Of a stretch of DNA of 64,000 bases, positions 11,691-23,395 are shown one piece after another. The notes under the pieces were generated by a model. The model was not told the DNA's origin and did no database searches. It saw only the letters and a program-made list of their open reading frames with translations. This DNA comes from Anthoceros angustus (Eukaryota; Streptophyta; Anthocerotopsida; Anthocerotales; Anthocerotaceae): positions 186,001 to 250,000 of the forward strand of contig MU008153.1 of the NCBI GenBank assembly GCA_010909165.1, given 5' to 3'. Positions within the stretch are counted from its first letter, which is position 1. Every line of letters starts with the position of its first letter. The translations under genes and the position numbers were made by a program.

Positions 11691-12496
11691 GCATGATTCT
11701 GGTTAGGTCGTTGTTCAGGACTATTGTGTCTATTTTGTGATAGCCTGAAGTTCTGTGAACTTGAACTGATTTAAGTTTGTGGTTCTCTTTTTGCAGGTGG
11801 CAAACCTTTGGGGCACGGTCTTTGAGTTGAGGTGCTGGGTGGAGAAAATTCTTAGATGCCCGTGTAGCATGTAGGGGCTGGGAGTCTAATATATTGTAGG
11901 ATGTAGGTGCAATCCCGAATTCGGTACCCCATAACCCACACACCCGCCTAGCACTCCTTCATTTTACTACAACAGAGTGCACTTTACTACAGCAATATAA
12001 ATCCGTATTTACTTTACTACGGTCCTGATTACATCAGATTTTTACTACGCCTTATTTTGCAGCCAGGTGTTTTACAACGGCCCGTTATAACTACAGTTCA
12101 CTGATTAACCTAACCATGGTTACATAACTATGGTTTATAAACTACTGTTATTTAAATTCAGTTAATAAACTTGAGTTAATTCACATTGGTTACTTAACCA
12201 TATTTTATTAACCACGATTACAGTTGTTGTAAATGCCGTTGTAGATCACTGTAGTAATTGTTGTTGTAAAGTGAACTGTAGTTAAACCCTAACTGATGTA
12301 CGGTCAACTCCGTAAAGTATATCGTATGTATGTCACATACTAATACGGTATATAGCCATGGTATACGGTGTGAAGACATTACCATGGAAATTAACGCTAT
12401 TTGTTTACAACGGGTATTTTACTACAGGTGTAGTAATTCTGTAGTAATGTCCGTAGTAAATTCCGTTGTAAAGGACACGTTTTCCTAGTAGTGGGT

Positions 12497-12703
12497 CGAA
12501 GCACATTGAAATATCATTTCATTTTATTCGACAAGCAGCCCAAAACAAAGAGATATGTGTGGAGTACATTTCTACATGTGAGAATGTTTCAGACTTGCTC
12601 ACTAAAGCCTTGCCCAAGCATGTTCATGAGAAGCATACCTTTGCTGCTAGAGTGCAGCAGATCCCAACCGTGGACAAGGGTGGGACAGCTCACTAGTTTC
12701 TAA
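12497..12703 (+). pseudogene. Copia RNase H C-terminus, 3' part of the interrupted polyprotein
   Basis: The frame reads SKHIEISFHFIRQ, then CENVSDLLTKALPKH, then VQQIPTVDKGG and a stop. This is the usual C-terminal end of a Copia RNase H. It continues exactly where the 5' part stops at 9,012 once the 3.5-kb insertion is removed. Confidence 0.85.
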
Positions 12704-15700
12704 CTACTTTTGAGAATGTGCAGCCTCATCATCGTGAGTCTCCAACTTCTTCCACTTGCAATTGCTTGTAGCTTCCCCATCAGTCACTTTGGTTTTCCTG
12801 TTTCAAATCTCGATATCAATCTCTTACTCAGCCTGCAAAATCTTGCCAACTAAACCTGCATCCTTCTCCAATCTTGGTTTTCCTCACTTTAGTGATAGTG
12901 GGAGTCCTTAGGACAGGAACTATAGGCTTCCTTCTTCGCATGAGGTCCTCCGTTGTTATCCTGTGTGAGTCCCCTTTCACTAGCACCAGGCTTGAAGAGT
13001 GGGAGGTAGCATGCACTGGGCATGAGCTCGACATCACAACCACAAGCTGCAGATGGCTACAAGACCAGCTTTTGAGAAGGTTTTGGTATATAAGAATATG
13101 AGTATTGCAACAAGCCCGACATACTACATCGGCGTTACCTTTTATGACATGTTCCCGTTTAAGTAAGCTAGGCGTGAAGTAAAGAGTTCCTAGTACACCA
13201 TGTGTTTTGGGGTACTCATCTCAGACTGTCTTTGACATGTGCAATTTATTCCCTGTTTGGTTCTGCACCGCATGGCTTCAATCGAGTTTCTCTGAATCCT
13301 GTTCGATTGACTACATGTGAACTAAGTGGGAGTAATGGTAAATAGAGGGTGAATCGCAATCGCCCAATAGTTATAGTAGTGGCTCATGTAGTTGTGCAAG
13401 TTAGAACAGTTTCAAGACCTTGTATAAATGTACCATTATGCTGAATGGAAAACACTATGTGCATACACCTCTTTGGTCTCACTCGATCGCTCACTTGCCA
13501 TCTTCACACAATCCTGCTCCCTGCAGATGGAGTCTGGAAACCTTTAACCATGTGGGGACTACATCTCACAAGGGAGGAGCCCTCAATTGTTTAGGCCTCC
13601 TCCTCCTTAGCCATAGCAACACCATATCTCTCCGCCTTGTGCCCTGCCTCACATGCACATGCCACATCCTCACCTATTTGCTCCTCCCTCTCAAGCTTCT
13701 TGAGTCCCCTCACTAGTATCCACCGCCCTCCTCCTTGCTCACTTCATTCTACGAGCCTTCATTTCGTAGGCAATCCACGGGCTTGTGGAGGGGCTTCTCC
13801 ACAAACACAAGCATTAAGGCGCACACTGGGCTGCCAATTCCGATGGCCTCTTGGTGGTCAAAATTTTAAGTTAATCTGATCTTTTTTTTTAAACAACATC
13901 GGTACATCACGGAACACCACTTTGAGACCAATCCTCAATAAGTGGTCACCAAAGAAGACTTACACCCACTACACAGAACTCCTCTTCTTTTTGGATATCT
14001 TGTGCAAGGATCATCGTTTAAAGATCCTTCACAAATAGGACATGGTGTATTTGGCGAGCTCATTCACTTATACATGCTTTATGAAATGTATGCTTGCATA
14101 TTTTAAGCATATAAGTGGATCATCTTCTTTAAGGCCAAAAGACAAATGACTCCTTAACGTAGTGTTTTCGACCCATAGTTCTCCGACTCACTTTTCTTTC
14201 TTTTGCTAGAGTGCAGATCCCAACCGTGGACAAGGGTGGGACAGCTCACTAGTTTCTAACTACTTTGAGAATGTGCGCCTCATCATCGTGAGTCTCCAAC
14301 TTCTTCCACTTGCAATTGCTTGTAGCTTCCCATCACCACTTTGGTTTTCCTCAATCTCGATATCAATCTCTTACTCACGCAAAATCTTGCCAACTAAACC
14401 TGCATCCTTCTCCAATCTTGGTTTTCCTCACTTTAGTGATAGTGGGAGTCCTTAGGACAGGAACTATAGGCTTCCTTCTTCGCATGAGGTCCTCCGTTGT
14501 TATCCTGTGTGAGTCCCCTTTCACTAGCACCAGGCTTGAAGAGTGGGAGGTAGCATGCACCTGGCTGCGAGCTCGACATCACAACCACAACTGCAGTATG
14601 GCTACAAGACCAGGCTTTTGAGAAGGTTTTGGTATATAAGAATATGAGTATTGCAACAAGCAGCCCGAGCTGTACTACATCGGCGTTACCTTTTATGACA
14701 TGTTCCCGTTTAAGTAAGCTAGGCGTGAAGTAAAGAGTTCCTAGTACACCATGTGTTTTGGGGTACTCATCTCAGACTGTCTTTGACATGTGCAATTTAT
14801 TCCCTGTTTGGTTCTGCACCGCATGGCTTCAATCGAGTTTCTCTGAATCCTGTTCGATTGACTACATGTGAACTAAGTGGGAGTAATGGTAAATAGAGGG
14901 TGAATCGCAATCGCCCAATAGTTATAGTAGTGGCTCATGTAGTTGTGCAAGTTAGAACAGTTTCAAGACCTTGTATAAATGTACCATTATGCTGAATGGA
15001 AAACACTATGTGCATACACCTCTTTGGTCTCACTCGATCGCTCACTTGCCATCTTCACACAATCCTGCTCCCTGCAGATGGAGTCTGGAAACCTTTAACC
15101 ATGTGGGGACTACATCTCACAAGGGAGGAGCCCTCAATTGTTTAGGCCTCCTCCTCCTTAGCCATAGCAACACCATATCTCTCCGCCTTGTGCCCTGCCT
15201 CACATGCACATGCCACATCCTCACCTATTTGCTCCTCCCTCTCTGAAGCTTCTTCCGAGTCCCCCTCACTAGTATCCACCGCCCTCCTCCTTGCTCACTT
15301 CATTCTACGAGCCTTCATTTCGTAGGCAATCCACGGGCTTGTGGAGGGGCTTCTCCACAAACACAAGCATTAAGGCGCACACTGGGCTGCCAATTCCGAT
15401 GGCCTCTTGGTGGTCAAAATTTTAAGTTAATCGATCTTTTTTTAAACAACATCGGTACATCACTTTAACACCACTTTGAGACCAATCCTCAATAAGTGGT
15501 CACCAAAGAAGACTTACACCCACTACACAGAACTCCTCTTCTTTTTGGATATCTTGTGCAAGGATCATCGTTTAAAGATCCTTCACAAATAGGACATGGT
15601 GTATTTGGCGAGCTCATTCACTTATACATGCTTTATGAAATGTATGCTTGCATATTTTAAGCATATAAGTGGATCATCTTCTTTTAAGGCCAAAAGACAA

Positions 15701-15762
15701 ATGACTCCTTAACGTAGTGTTTTCGACCCATAGTTCTCCAGCTCACTTTTTCTTTCTTTTGC
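12646..15762. repeat. Tandem direct duplication, two copies of about 1.56 kb (Copia 3' end and downstream flank)
   Basis: Copy A runs 12,646-14,204 and copy B 14,205-15,762 (period about 1,559 bp), beginning gctagagtgcag. Long stretches are identical, for example about 13,090-13,680 against 14,640-15,240. Most differences are 1-4-bp indels, clustered near the left ends (gcagcag against gcag, and similar). The unit contains the last codons of Copia RNase H and probably its 3' LTR, but I could not fix LTR ends. It may be a very recent duplication or an assembly duplication made from error-prone reads. Confidence 0.88.
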
Positions 15763-15886
15763 TCTCCACCTCACTTTTCTTTGTTTTGCTGCTTTATTAT
15801 TCTTAACACTAAGGACGCAAGCCGCTGTTAGAGCTTGGTAAGACTCTCTTTAGAAAGTAGTATCATGCGTTGTAAATGCATTGTAG

Positions 15887-16002
15887 TCTGACTCCCTGAC
15901 AGGGTACATTTTACGCCTTTCTTCCTTTACAAAAGGTTTAGAAATCTGACTCCCTGACAGGGTACATTTTACGCCTTTCTTCCTTTACAAAAGGTTTAGA
16001 AA
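15887..16002. repeat. 58-bp perfect tandem repeat, two copies
   Basis: The unit begins tctgactccctgacaggg and ends aaaaggtttagaaa. Copies lie at 15,887-15,944 and 15,945-16,002 and appear identical. They sit between the Copia flank and the non-LTR retroelement fragment. Confidence 0.9.
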
Positions 16003-16119
16003 TGCGCGTCCGTTAACCTTGGGGTGTCTAGTGAGCTTTGGGAGTCTAATAAAGACCTGAATTTATCTTGTCTCTATCCGGCCTTGGCTTTCGTCCCACC
16101 TAGCTTGCTGTCTTGTTGA

Positions 16120-16574
16120 TGGGTAGCGAATTGCCACACATGGCACCCTTCGGGATGTCATGTTCTCAATGGCTAAGGAGAGTAGGTTCTTTCCCTATAG
16201 AGAGCACCCATATACTCTACTCAATGGTATTTCTCTCAGGGCTGATCTGTTTTTGGACTCGGGGGGACCAAGCCTTTATTGCTGATGTGGTTGTAACAAA
16301 CCCTACCCGGGAAAGTGTCTACAAGCATGTTATCCTCAACCCTCTAGGATGGGCGGCAGAGGGATGCGCAACGGTGAAGATCCACAGGTATTCTCCCATG
16401 TACGATGGCCATGCCTTCATCCCCTTGCCACCGAGACTCATGGGGCCATGGGCAAAGATTTCTTCAGGTTCGTCAACGCCTATGCCAATGCTTACTGGTA
16501 GGCCTTTTCATATCCCGAACCACGAAATTCTCGGAGCAGTAGGTAGTTTCAAGATGAGCGATCGTGGGGGCTAG
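16120..16574 (+). pseudogene. Non-LTR retroelement C-terminal fragment (copy 1)
   Basis: With small frame jumps it reads LRDVMFSMAKESR, SLRADLFLDSG, DQAFIADVVVTNPTR, YSPMYDGHAFIPLPPR and later LGAVGSF. The same order of blocks occurs in the longer copy at 23.4-25.2 kb (DQALVADVVVTDPVR, YSGMQAGHFFIPLARET, LGAIGNF). The pattern D-x-V-V-T, then G-x-x-F-I-P-L-x-x-E/R-T, resembles the C-terminal nuclease-like region that follows the reverse transcriptase in some LINE-like elements, here by analogy only. An AT-rich tail follows at about 16,640. It is truncated and inactive. Confidence 0.6.
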
Positions 16575-16639
16575 TGGCCCTTGGCCTGATGCCCTCATGA
16601 GGGTTATTCCCTTGGGGTAGATGAGATTTCCCATCTCTT

Positions 16640-16850
16640 TTTTTTATATAAAGTCTCCACATTCTTTCTATTCGGATTCATAAAGTATATTAGTCATTAT
16701 TTATACTATCATAAATCATACTATTATTTTTATATTATAAATTAAATACTATTTTATAATATATCAATCATTAATATAGGTAAATGTATAATGATGTAGA
16801 TATTATATATAGATCAATCTTACAAGATCTGTAATTGAAGAAAATATACC
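16640..16850. other. AT-rich low-complexity stretch
   Basis: The stretch is dominated by A and T, with tttttttatat and many tata words. It lies directly downstream of the non-LTR fragment and may be its decayed tail. No gene was seen between here and 17,126. Confidence 0.5.
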
Positions 16851-17126
16851 CACCTGTAAGGTAGCCGCTTCACACCCAGGAGCAAGGTGATGGCGCTGTA
16901 TGCATAATTATTCACGTCTTCCACATAACAGTGGTTGATTCACGTCTTCCACATGACTGGAGGAGTGGAGTTAAATCTGCTTTCGTTAGTTCCGGTTAAA
17001 ATACAATTTGCATCCGTTAGCTAATAAGCGATCCCGGCTAGCTACCCAGGCAAGTGGTCCATCATCGTTTTTTGAATGTGACCGTGGTGAGCAGAGGTGG
17101 AGCGCGTGCTTGTCAGCCAGAGCACG

Positions 17127-20100
17127 ATGGAAGGAGGGAGTCCCGGCAACGAAGATCTCTGGCACGAGCTGAGGAATTATATTGCCGTGCTAGCCGCTGG
17201 TGATCAGGTAGGACTGGAAAAAACCACGAGGAGGAGCTCAACACTGTTTTTTGTCCATGGCATTTGCCGGCTTGGTTGCGCAGACGCGAATGAACTTGTT
17301 TGACAGAGAATTAAGATGTGAATGAGCCAGTTTTTTTATCCAGGCTTCCAAGGCCCAAGCTTTGCAGTTGCTGTCAGTGTTCTTCTCGCGTGTCACAGCG
17401 AAAATTGGGAAGTCCGTAAACGGCTCCACACAAGGATTGGAGTCGCTGATTAGCCTGTGGACGGAAGATGTTCTGCTGCTTCATGACTGGCTGCGTCGGG
17501 AGCTGGGAGAGCAGACGGAGTTCCTTGACTTGGTATGTTGTGGAGAAGAGGCAGCGGGAGGTGATTCACCTGAGCTTCAGGGTGTCAGTGAGCGTAGGGT
17601 TTATGATGCGGGGCTGCGGATGTCCAATGTGAATCTGACAGCGGGGACGTTGCGCTGTTGTATACGTATTCTTCCTCTGATTGAGTGCTTCGACACTGGT
17701 CTGAGTGCTGATTGCGCGCTGATGTTGAAGACGCTTCTACAGAAGCTGTGTTCACCTGCCAGGCTTCAGGGAATTTGTGCACGGGCTTTGGCGAATGGAA
17801 GAGTGCATGGGAAGCACCCTCCGTATGTTCGTTCCTTGCTGTATTCCGAGAACATCAGTGTTTTTGAGAGACGGGATGGACGGGAGGATCTGTGGTGCCG
17901 ACGGAGGAGCTGGCAAGAGTGTTCTTCGTTTCAGGAGATAAAGATCAACAGCCACGCTTTTGACATCAATGGGGATTGTTGCCAAAACGCGGGGAATTCA
18001 GAGCTCTTGAATCGTTTGGACAATCATTTGGATGTGATATGTGCCATGCTTGAGGTTGGGGTCATTTCAGAGTGCTTTTGTCCCGTAGGATTGCAATGCT
18101 GGCTGTGTTCCTTTCTTCCAGATGTTATAAATGACTACTGACGTATGCTGTCTTGATATTTCGTATCCCAGGTGTACATGGATGAACTATTAGTAAGTCC
18201 TGATTTACTTGAGGTCTTTCTCGGAGGCCAAGACTATGAAGGAAGCGGTGGATCTGCTTTTGGCAGCCAGATGGAAATAGTGATTGAAGCTTCCTTTCTC
18301 CATGCCCTTCTGTCCTTTCTTCGGAAGAAGGTGGAACCAGTTGGTGCATCTCTTTCAAATGCAGATGACAAGCTCACTCGACTTCCTTGTGTGACATTAC
18401 CTGCCAGTGTTCTATTGTTAGACATCGCCTCTGCGGATGGAGCTCCCAGTTTGTTTCTTACACACATTGCAAACCTTGTGGCTAGATCACTACACAGATG
18501 GCAACCGCTTAGCAGTCCTGTCTCAAGGTCTGATCAGCTGAGAGACAAGGCTCTAAATATCATGGAAACCCAAAAGCAGGGATTGGTTGGTTCCAATGAG
18601 TTATTTCAGTTAATGCATGGTGCTGACCTTGCTAGGGAATCATTGTCTTTTGGAGACACTGATGGTTCATGCAAGCAGAGAAGATTTGAAGACACCTTAT
18701 CTCCCCGCATAAACTTGGGACTGTCTTTGTCAGTACTTGAAACTGCTGTTCAGTTGTTTACCAAGGTCTTCAATTCAGCAGCAATGACAAATCCAACGGA
18801 TTGCTGCAACACTGATGCCCACCGGAGGCCCAGTAGTTTGTTTGCTGCTTGCTTGTACAAGTACAGGGCTTTGGGAAGGGTCCTGAGTACCAATGCAGGT
18901 GTGGCATTTGATCCCGTGTTTTCAAGTTCTGTCGGTATTTTTTCAGACACTAAAGAGTGTGACAGCAGATGCTGTTGGGGAGAGTGTTCGGCTTCCAGTA
19001 TAGAGAAAACTTCTCAGCTGTGCAGCTCGTGTCGAGATCACTTATGGGAGAACCAACATCAAGAAGCTAATCTGTGCTGCAGATTGATGGAATTGCATGA
19101 CGGCGGTAAGCAACAAGAGTATGACGCTGTGGCCAGTCAGCACCTGGGAGAAGATTTTATGCATTTGGATGGCCAGGAGCCTTTTAAAAACTCACAGGAG
19201 TTCTCTTGTGCTGTCCTGCATTTGATCAGCGGTGCCCTGAATCGGATATCAGCTGAGCTGTGCCAGATCAAGCACATCTCTGTAACCAGAAGCCCACCGG
19301 ACATGGAAGTTGCAGAGGAGATTCACAGCATCTCCAATTGCATCTCGGCAGTCTTTCAGCTTTGTCTTCAATGTCTGAAAGTGGATTCTGTTGCAGGACA
19401 AGAATATAATGTGGGCATGTGGGAAGAATCCAAATCATTGCAGTTCAAGGAAACAATCCAGTGCACTTTGAATGTTTTTTCTAAGATCATCCAGTCAGAA
19501 ATTCGACGAGGGGTTGGTGATCAATTATTGAAGGAGTACTTACATGTACAGAGGTCACTGGGAGGTTTCTTACATGAAGGAGTTGGTGAATTAATAGGGA
19601 ACTATTCTTCTCAAACTGAAGCTACCGACAAAGACTGCAGAGATGGCCGCTCACCCATATCAACCACAGCAGACACCGAAACTACAGGAAGCGTCCCATT
19701 GGCGTCAGTGTTCCCTAGGGCATCTACTCTGAAGATTTTTATGAAGCTGAAGCACGGACGGAATCATGGCACTTCAAAACCAGGACAGTGTGGCAGGTGT
19801 GGCTCAAGCATACCCTCTTCCGCCATGGAATTTCCTGGATCTAAATTTGTGAGCTGTCAATCTTTGACGTCTGATGTTTTCGCTTTGCGCAGCACACACT
19901 CAAATAAGAAGAGAACTTTGGAACGCAGCAGTTTGGGTAGCGGCGAGGAGGCACCTTCCAAGCAGTCAAAAGAGATCGAGGGGGTGGGAAATTCTTTTGT
20001 TCAGGCTTGCATTGCAATGGATAAATTCTGCGATGGAGATAGTTTTAATGATATAAACGACTTCGTAGTTTGTAAGGAGGGCCGTGACTACGTTAAATAT

Positions 20101-20217
20101 AAGAAACAACGGCAAAAGGTTCTGAAACGCAACCGAACTCGCAATATTTTGAGAAGGCAGGAAGAAAGGAGGGAGCTAGTTGCACAGTTAGCCCTCATCT
20201 CTGAGATGGAACAGTAG
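17127..20217 (+). CDS. Uncharacterised 955-aa plant protein, three exons
   Basis: Exons are 17,127-17,207, 17,344-18,084 and 18,172-20,217, all phase 0, with GT-AG borders (cag/gtagg; tttatccag/gct; ccc/gtagg; tatcccag/gtg). The start is the first in-frame ATG; an upstream GTG at 17,097 is not used. The third exon's donor partner at 18,084 is the least certain junction. The protein has an alternating helical N-terminal half rich in Leu (LLSVFFSRV, LLHDWLRREL, MLKTLLQKL), Cys-rich and Ser-rich middle regions, a CGRCGSS motif near residue 815, and a very basic C-terminus (KKQRQKVLKRNRTRNILRRQEERR) after FNDINDFVVCKEGRDY. It may be a helical-repeat nuclear protein. I do not recognise the family and assign no function. 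It converges with MDP-1, with 145 bp between stop codons. Confidence 0.75.
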
Positions 20218-20362
20218 TTGGGATGCACAATGCCAGAATGGGCTTTAGAGCGAAACTCTTCCGGACGTAAAATTTCCTTGCACCGAGCGGGCAGTTTGTA
20301 TACCCACTTCTGTACGTGATCCAATGTTTTGACGCCCATGTTCTCCTCGAACCAAGCTAGAG

Positions 20363-21359
20363 CTATAGCTTTTCAGCATATAAGGTTAGCCCCGTTTTTA
20401 GTGAGTTCAAACTAAACCCGCACTCAACTTGCACGCTGGTCACTCCAAGCTGCGAGATCTGCAAATCGAACAAGGTCTTAAGGCAAAGCCCCAGCTGGAA
20501 ATGTTTCGTGATGGTTTGACCATCAAATTTGTGAGGAGATTTAACACGATTGCGGGTATAGTGCAGACAGATTCATGGGGTCACTTACTTCCTCAACATT
20601 TCTCTGCTCGTCATCGAAGAAAAGGAAAGAGTTGAGCGGGAGTTTGGTCTTCTCAGAGATGGCCATGAAGTGGTCGAGCTTCGAAGGTGCGAGGAACATC
20701 TCCTGCTCCATAGCCACTGATGTTAGGATACAGACCATGGTTTGCGAATAAATGACCTTTTCAGTTTCCAGTCAAGAACAACATCAAGACTTGCACAATC
20801 AGGGACAGCACACCTTCACAACAAAATGTTGACTGATGTTGAGCTTATTGAGGAAAGCACGGGCGGTTTCTGGTGTTGGAGTTCGAGATGCCACTGCCAG
20901 GGGTATCTTGCTAGCTGCGAGGGCATCGAGAAGGCTCAGTACCTGTGGGAACAGAACTGGATTATAGTCCAGACTCCGAAACTGACTGTCGGATCCAACA
21001 GGCAACATCAGTAACAAGACACATGACCAATCAAGACTAAAGTGGCGGAAACGTACATACCAATAGAATGGCCAGATAGTGTGATCCAGATCTAACACTA
21101 CAAGGGATGGAAGGACTGCAGCCTGATGAAGAACCTCGACAGCCCTTCCGATGCACCTTGCTCCATCCATTTCAGCCAAAGCCTCCCGAGGACCATTGAG
21201 ACAAGAAGACGTTTCCACACACCGGGCTGCGTGCTTTGGACGACGAATGCTCAGCCTGCATAAATCAGCTCTGTGCCATTTACCGGCTGCAAATGGAAGC
21301 CCTGTTCCATCCAACGAAGTGCGCAGTACGGAGGCCGGTACTGGCAGAGGGCTGGCCAT
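20363..21359 (-). CDS. MDP1: Magnesium-dependent phosphatase 1 (MDP-1-like HAD phosphatase), four exons
   Basis: Exons on the minus strand are 21,061-21,359, 20,814-20,985, 20,589-20,702 and 20,363-20,458 (226 aa). Junctions keep frame and restore conserved MDP-1 strings. HAD motif I is LVVLDLDHTIWPFYC (nucleophile D90, acid/base D92), with AVASRTPTPETA as the motif II region, then HFVVKEMF and FLFFDDEQRN (motif III acidic pair). The end is QLGVTSVQVECGFSLNSLKTGLTLYAEKL. MDP-1 enzymes are Mg-dependent phosphatases acting on phosphotyrosine, sugar phosphates or glycated amines in vitro. The protein carries about 63 extra N-terminal residues before a second Met (MDGARC, residue 64) that would match the usual family start. 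The extension is Arg/Ser-rich and could be a plastid or mitochondrial presequence. Confidence 0.88.
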
Positions 21360-23395
21360 GTCCTGGACGAGAAAATGGGTGCCAAGGGTTCTTGAAAGCC
21401 TTCAAACCCAACAAGCGGAAGTACATTATCACCGGCAGAGAACAGGGGAGCAACAAGTAATCGGAGCTGCCAGAACATATGCGAGAACTCACCAGGCCTG
21501 CAGGTGAAGAGATGAATTGCAAGGCATCACAGACACGCACTGATCAGCTCTTCTGGGTACTGGGAATTCCGGAAGAGGCAGCAGCTTGGGCAATGACAGC
21601 AGAGTAAACGGACAGGGAGAAGACCACACCTCCCTTCGACAATAAGCGCCGACTCCACAAAGCAGAACCGAAGCGGACAGGGTGATGACCAAAGAGGTGA
21701 TTGCTTCCTTTAAGGCACATCATGTGTGCTGACAATGGGACCGGGCAGACAGATGCTTGAGAGCTCGAGACAGGGCAAGGCTTGGAAGACGAGTTCCTGT
21801 TAACCCATTGGGAGCAGTATCGGGAGACTCTGGTACTGTGGTCACGCTGAAAAGATCTGCAGTTGCAGCATTCCTGGCTGGTAAATGTCGTGGCTAAGCC
21901 GCTATACAGTATGTACATTGGCAGGTCTCAGTTGCTACGGAGCCGCCCGGGTCACCGGTTCTGAATTCCAGGTCTTGCTCCTGTTTTCCAAGCGCCGCCC
22001 TGGTACCATATATGCATACTACCTACTACTACATACGTTATATACAAATGGGCCTCAGAATGTGAGCTGGGCATGGAAGACGCGTTTCCTGAATTTTCAA
22101 GCAACCTGGGACTGGACGATTCAGGTTGAGAGTCAGTTTATTATGTCATTCCCTGACTCAGTTTGGGCAGGATTTCAGGTTTAGGTTACCAAAAAGATGT
22201 GGTTATTTGGCTTTCTCGGACGTGGTTGCTGCGCTTTCTCGAACAGAGACCTCTCCAGTTCAGGCCACAGTAAACAAGAACACCACAATTGGCAAAGATT
22301 TGCGCAATGCGTCCTGCTTTCTCGGCAGAAGCACAACAAACATGGCAAATGCGGACAGCAAGCCGGCACTCACATTTGTTCTCCCATGATTCTGTCACAG
22401 CACCTCTACAGACAACAAGGCAAGGCAGTTGCCCATCACTACGTCATCCAGACTCGTTCATCAGCGAATGCAGCTGCCTGCCCTTCTTCAAGGCACCGCT
22501 GCTTGAAGCAGCGCAGGCCTTCAGAAGACAAGCAACGAGAACATGGTCAGCCAGAGTCAGCTCCTCCTGCTCCACTTGTCCGCACAGTACAAGTGCCTCA
22601 TGTCCGAGCCCTTGCTTGGACATGAGGTCCAGCTGCCCAGCACTATGGTTTCCCGCAGTCCACTTTCAACAACATGTCCAAAGGTGTTTGCCTTTGATAA
22701 TACGTGAACAATGCGAAGAATGAAGAGCCTAAGCTTAAGAGCAATGAGCTTTGCAATGATCTTGCAACTTCATATGATGGAATTCTATTAATCATAAGAG
22801 CTTCCCTTTCTATCTATCCTCGAAAAAAAATGAAGCACCCTAGCCATTAGGAGATGTCTATGAGCAAGCTAATTCTCCAAGTTGCTACCTAACTGAAGTC
22901 AAACCACCTCAATCTAGTTCGTCATGCACACCGACTACCACGTTGAGCACCGTGGATGAACGCAGTCACGAGCATGCATCGGTGGCAGCAAGCGGTAGGA
23001 TTTGTAACCGGGTTCGGCATATCATATGCACCTATACCATACTTTTGGAAGTGAGTTCTCGGCATGCTTGTGGTCACCATCTCGGAGATTGTGTCTGGTG
23101 TTTGGATAATACTGTATATCAAATGGGTTGTATAGATTGGTGTACTCCCCATGAATTCATCACCAAAATCAGAACTCACAAAATGCCCTGGAAAGATTCC
23201 TTCCATTGCATACATCTTAGCAAACTTTCTTTGTGCATTTGTTGGTAGAAACAATGCTGCTGACATGTGAAGTGATGGAAAACATGTACGCAATGGTTTC
23301 CGCTAGTTATTTTCATGAGGTCTAGAAAATAAAAAAAATATAATATATATATTTTATTTTCTGCTGGTGGTATCCTGAAGAGCCTTATACCTTTT
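21360..23395. other. Intergenic stretch upstream of MDP-1, no supported gene
   Basis: Open frames of up to about 145 codons occur on both strands near 22,180-22,720, but none has a recognisable domain or a conserved exon pattern. An AT-rich simple stretch lies at about 23,325-23,365, just before the second non-LTR fragment. The first part is presumably the MDP-1 promoter. Confidence 0.4.

Larger units (their letters stand above)
9016..12493. mobile_element. CACTA-like DNA transposon (3,478 bp, non-autonomous) inside the Copia RNase H gene
   Basis: The insertion is bracketed by a 3-bp duplication, GGT (9,013-9,015 and 12,494-12,496). Removing it and one copy of GGT, plus a 1-bp slip, restores the RNase H reading NPVF-YAW-SKHIEI. 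The right end read inward is CACTACTAGGAAAA, a typical CACTA (En/Spm) terminus; the left end retains only TAGGAAAA after an odd palindromic start. Both subterminal zones (about 9,040-9,450 and 11,960-12,480) are packed with TTTACTAC and TTTACAAC motifs, several inverted at the right, as expected for transposase-binding subterminal repeats. No transposase (TNPD/TNPA-type) frame was seen, so it is probably non-autonomous. The orientation is unknown. Confidence 0.75.
5690..12720 (+). mobile_element. Decayed Ty1/Copia retrotransposon, split by a CACTA-like insertion
   Basis: The order of parts is gag zinc knuckle remnant, protease, integrase, reverse transcriptase and RNase H, which is the Copia order. 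The coding part occupies 5,726-9,012 and resumes at 12,497-12,703 after the inserted element. The 5' LTR and most of gag are missing or unrecognisable. The 3' flank is duplicated in tandem. Multiple frameshifts and stops make it inactive. Confidence 0.85.

Noticed and set aside
22126-22723. Overlapping 87-144-codon frames upstream of MDP-1
   Set aside because: No domain, no consistent start or splice pattern, and open on both strands. Not enough to call a gene.
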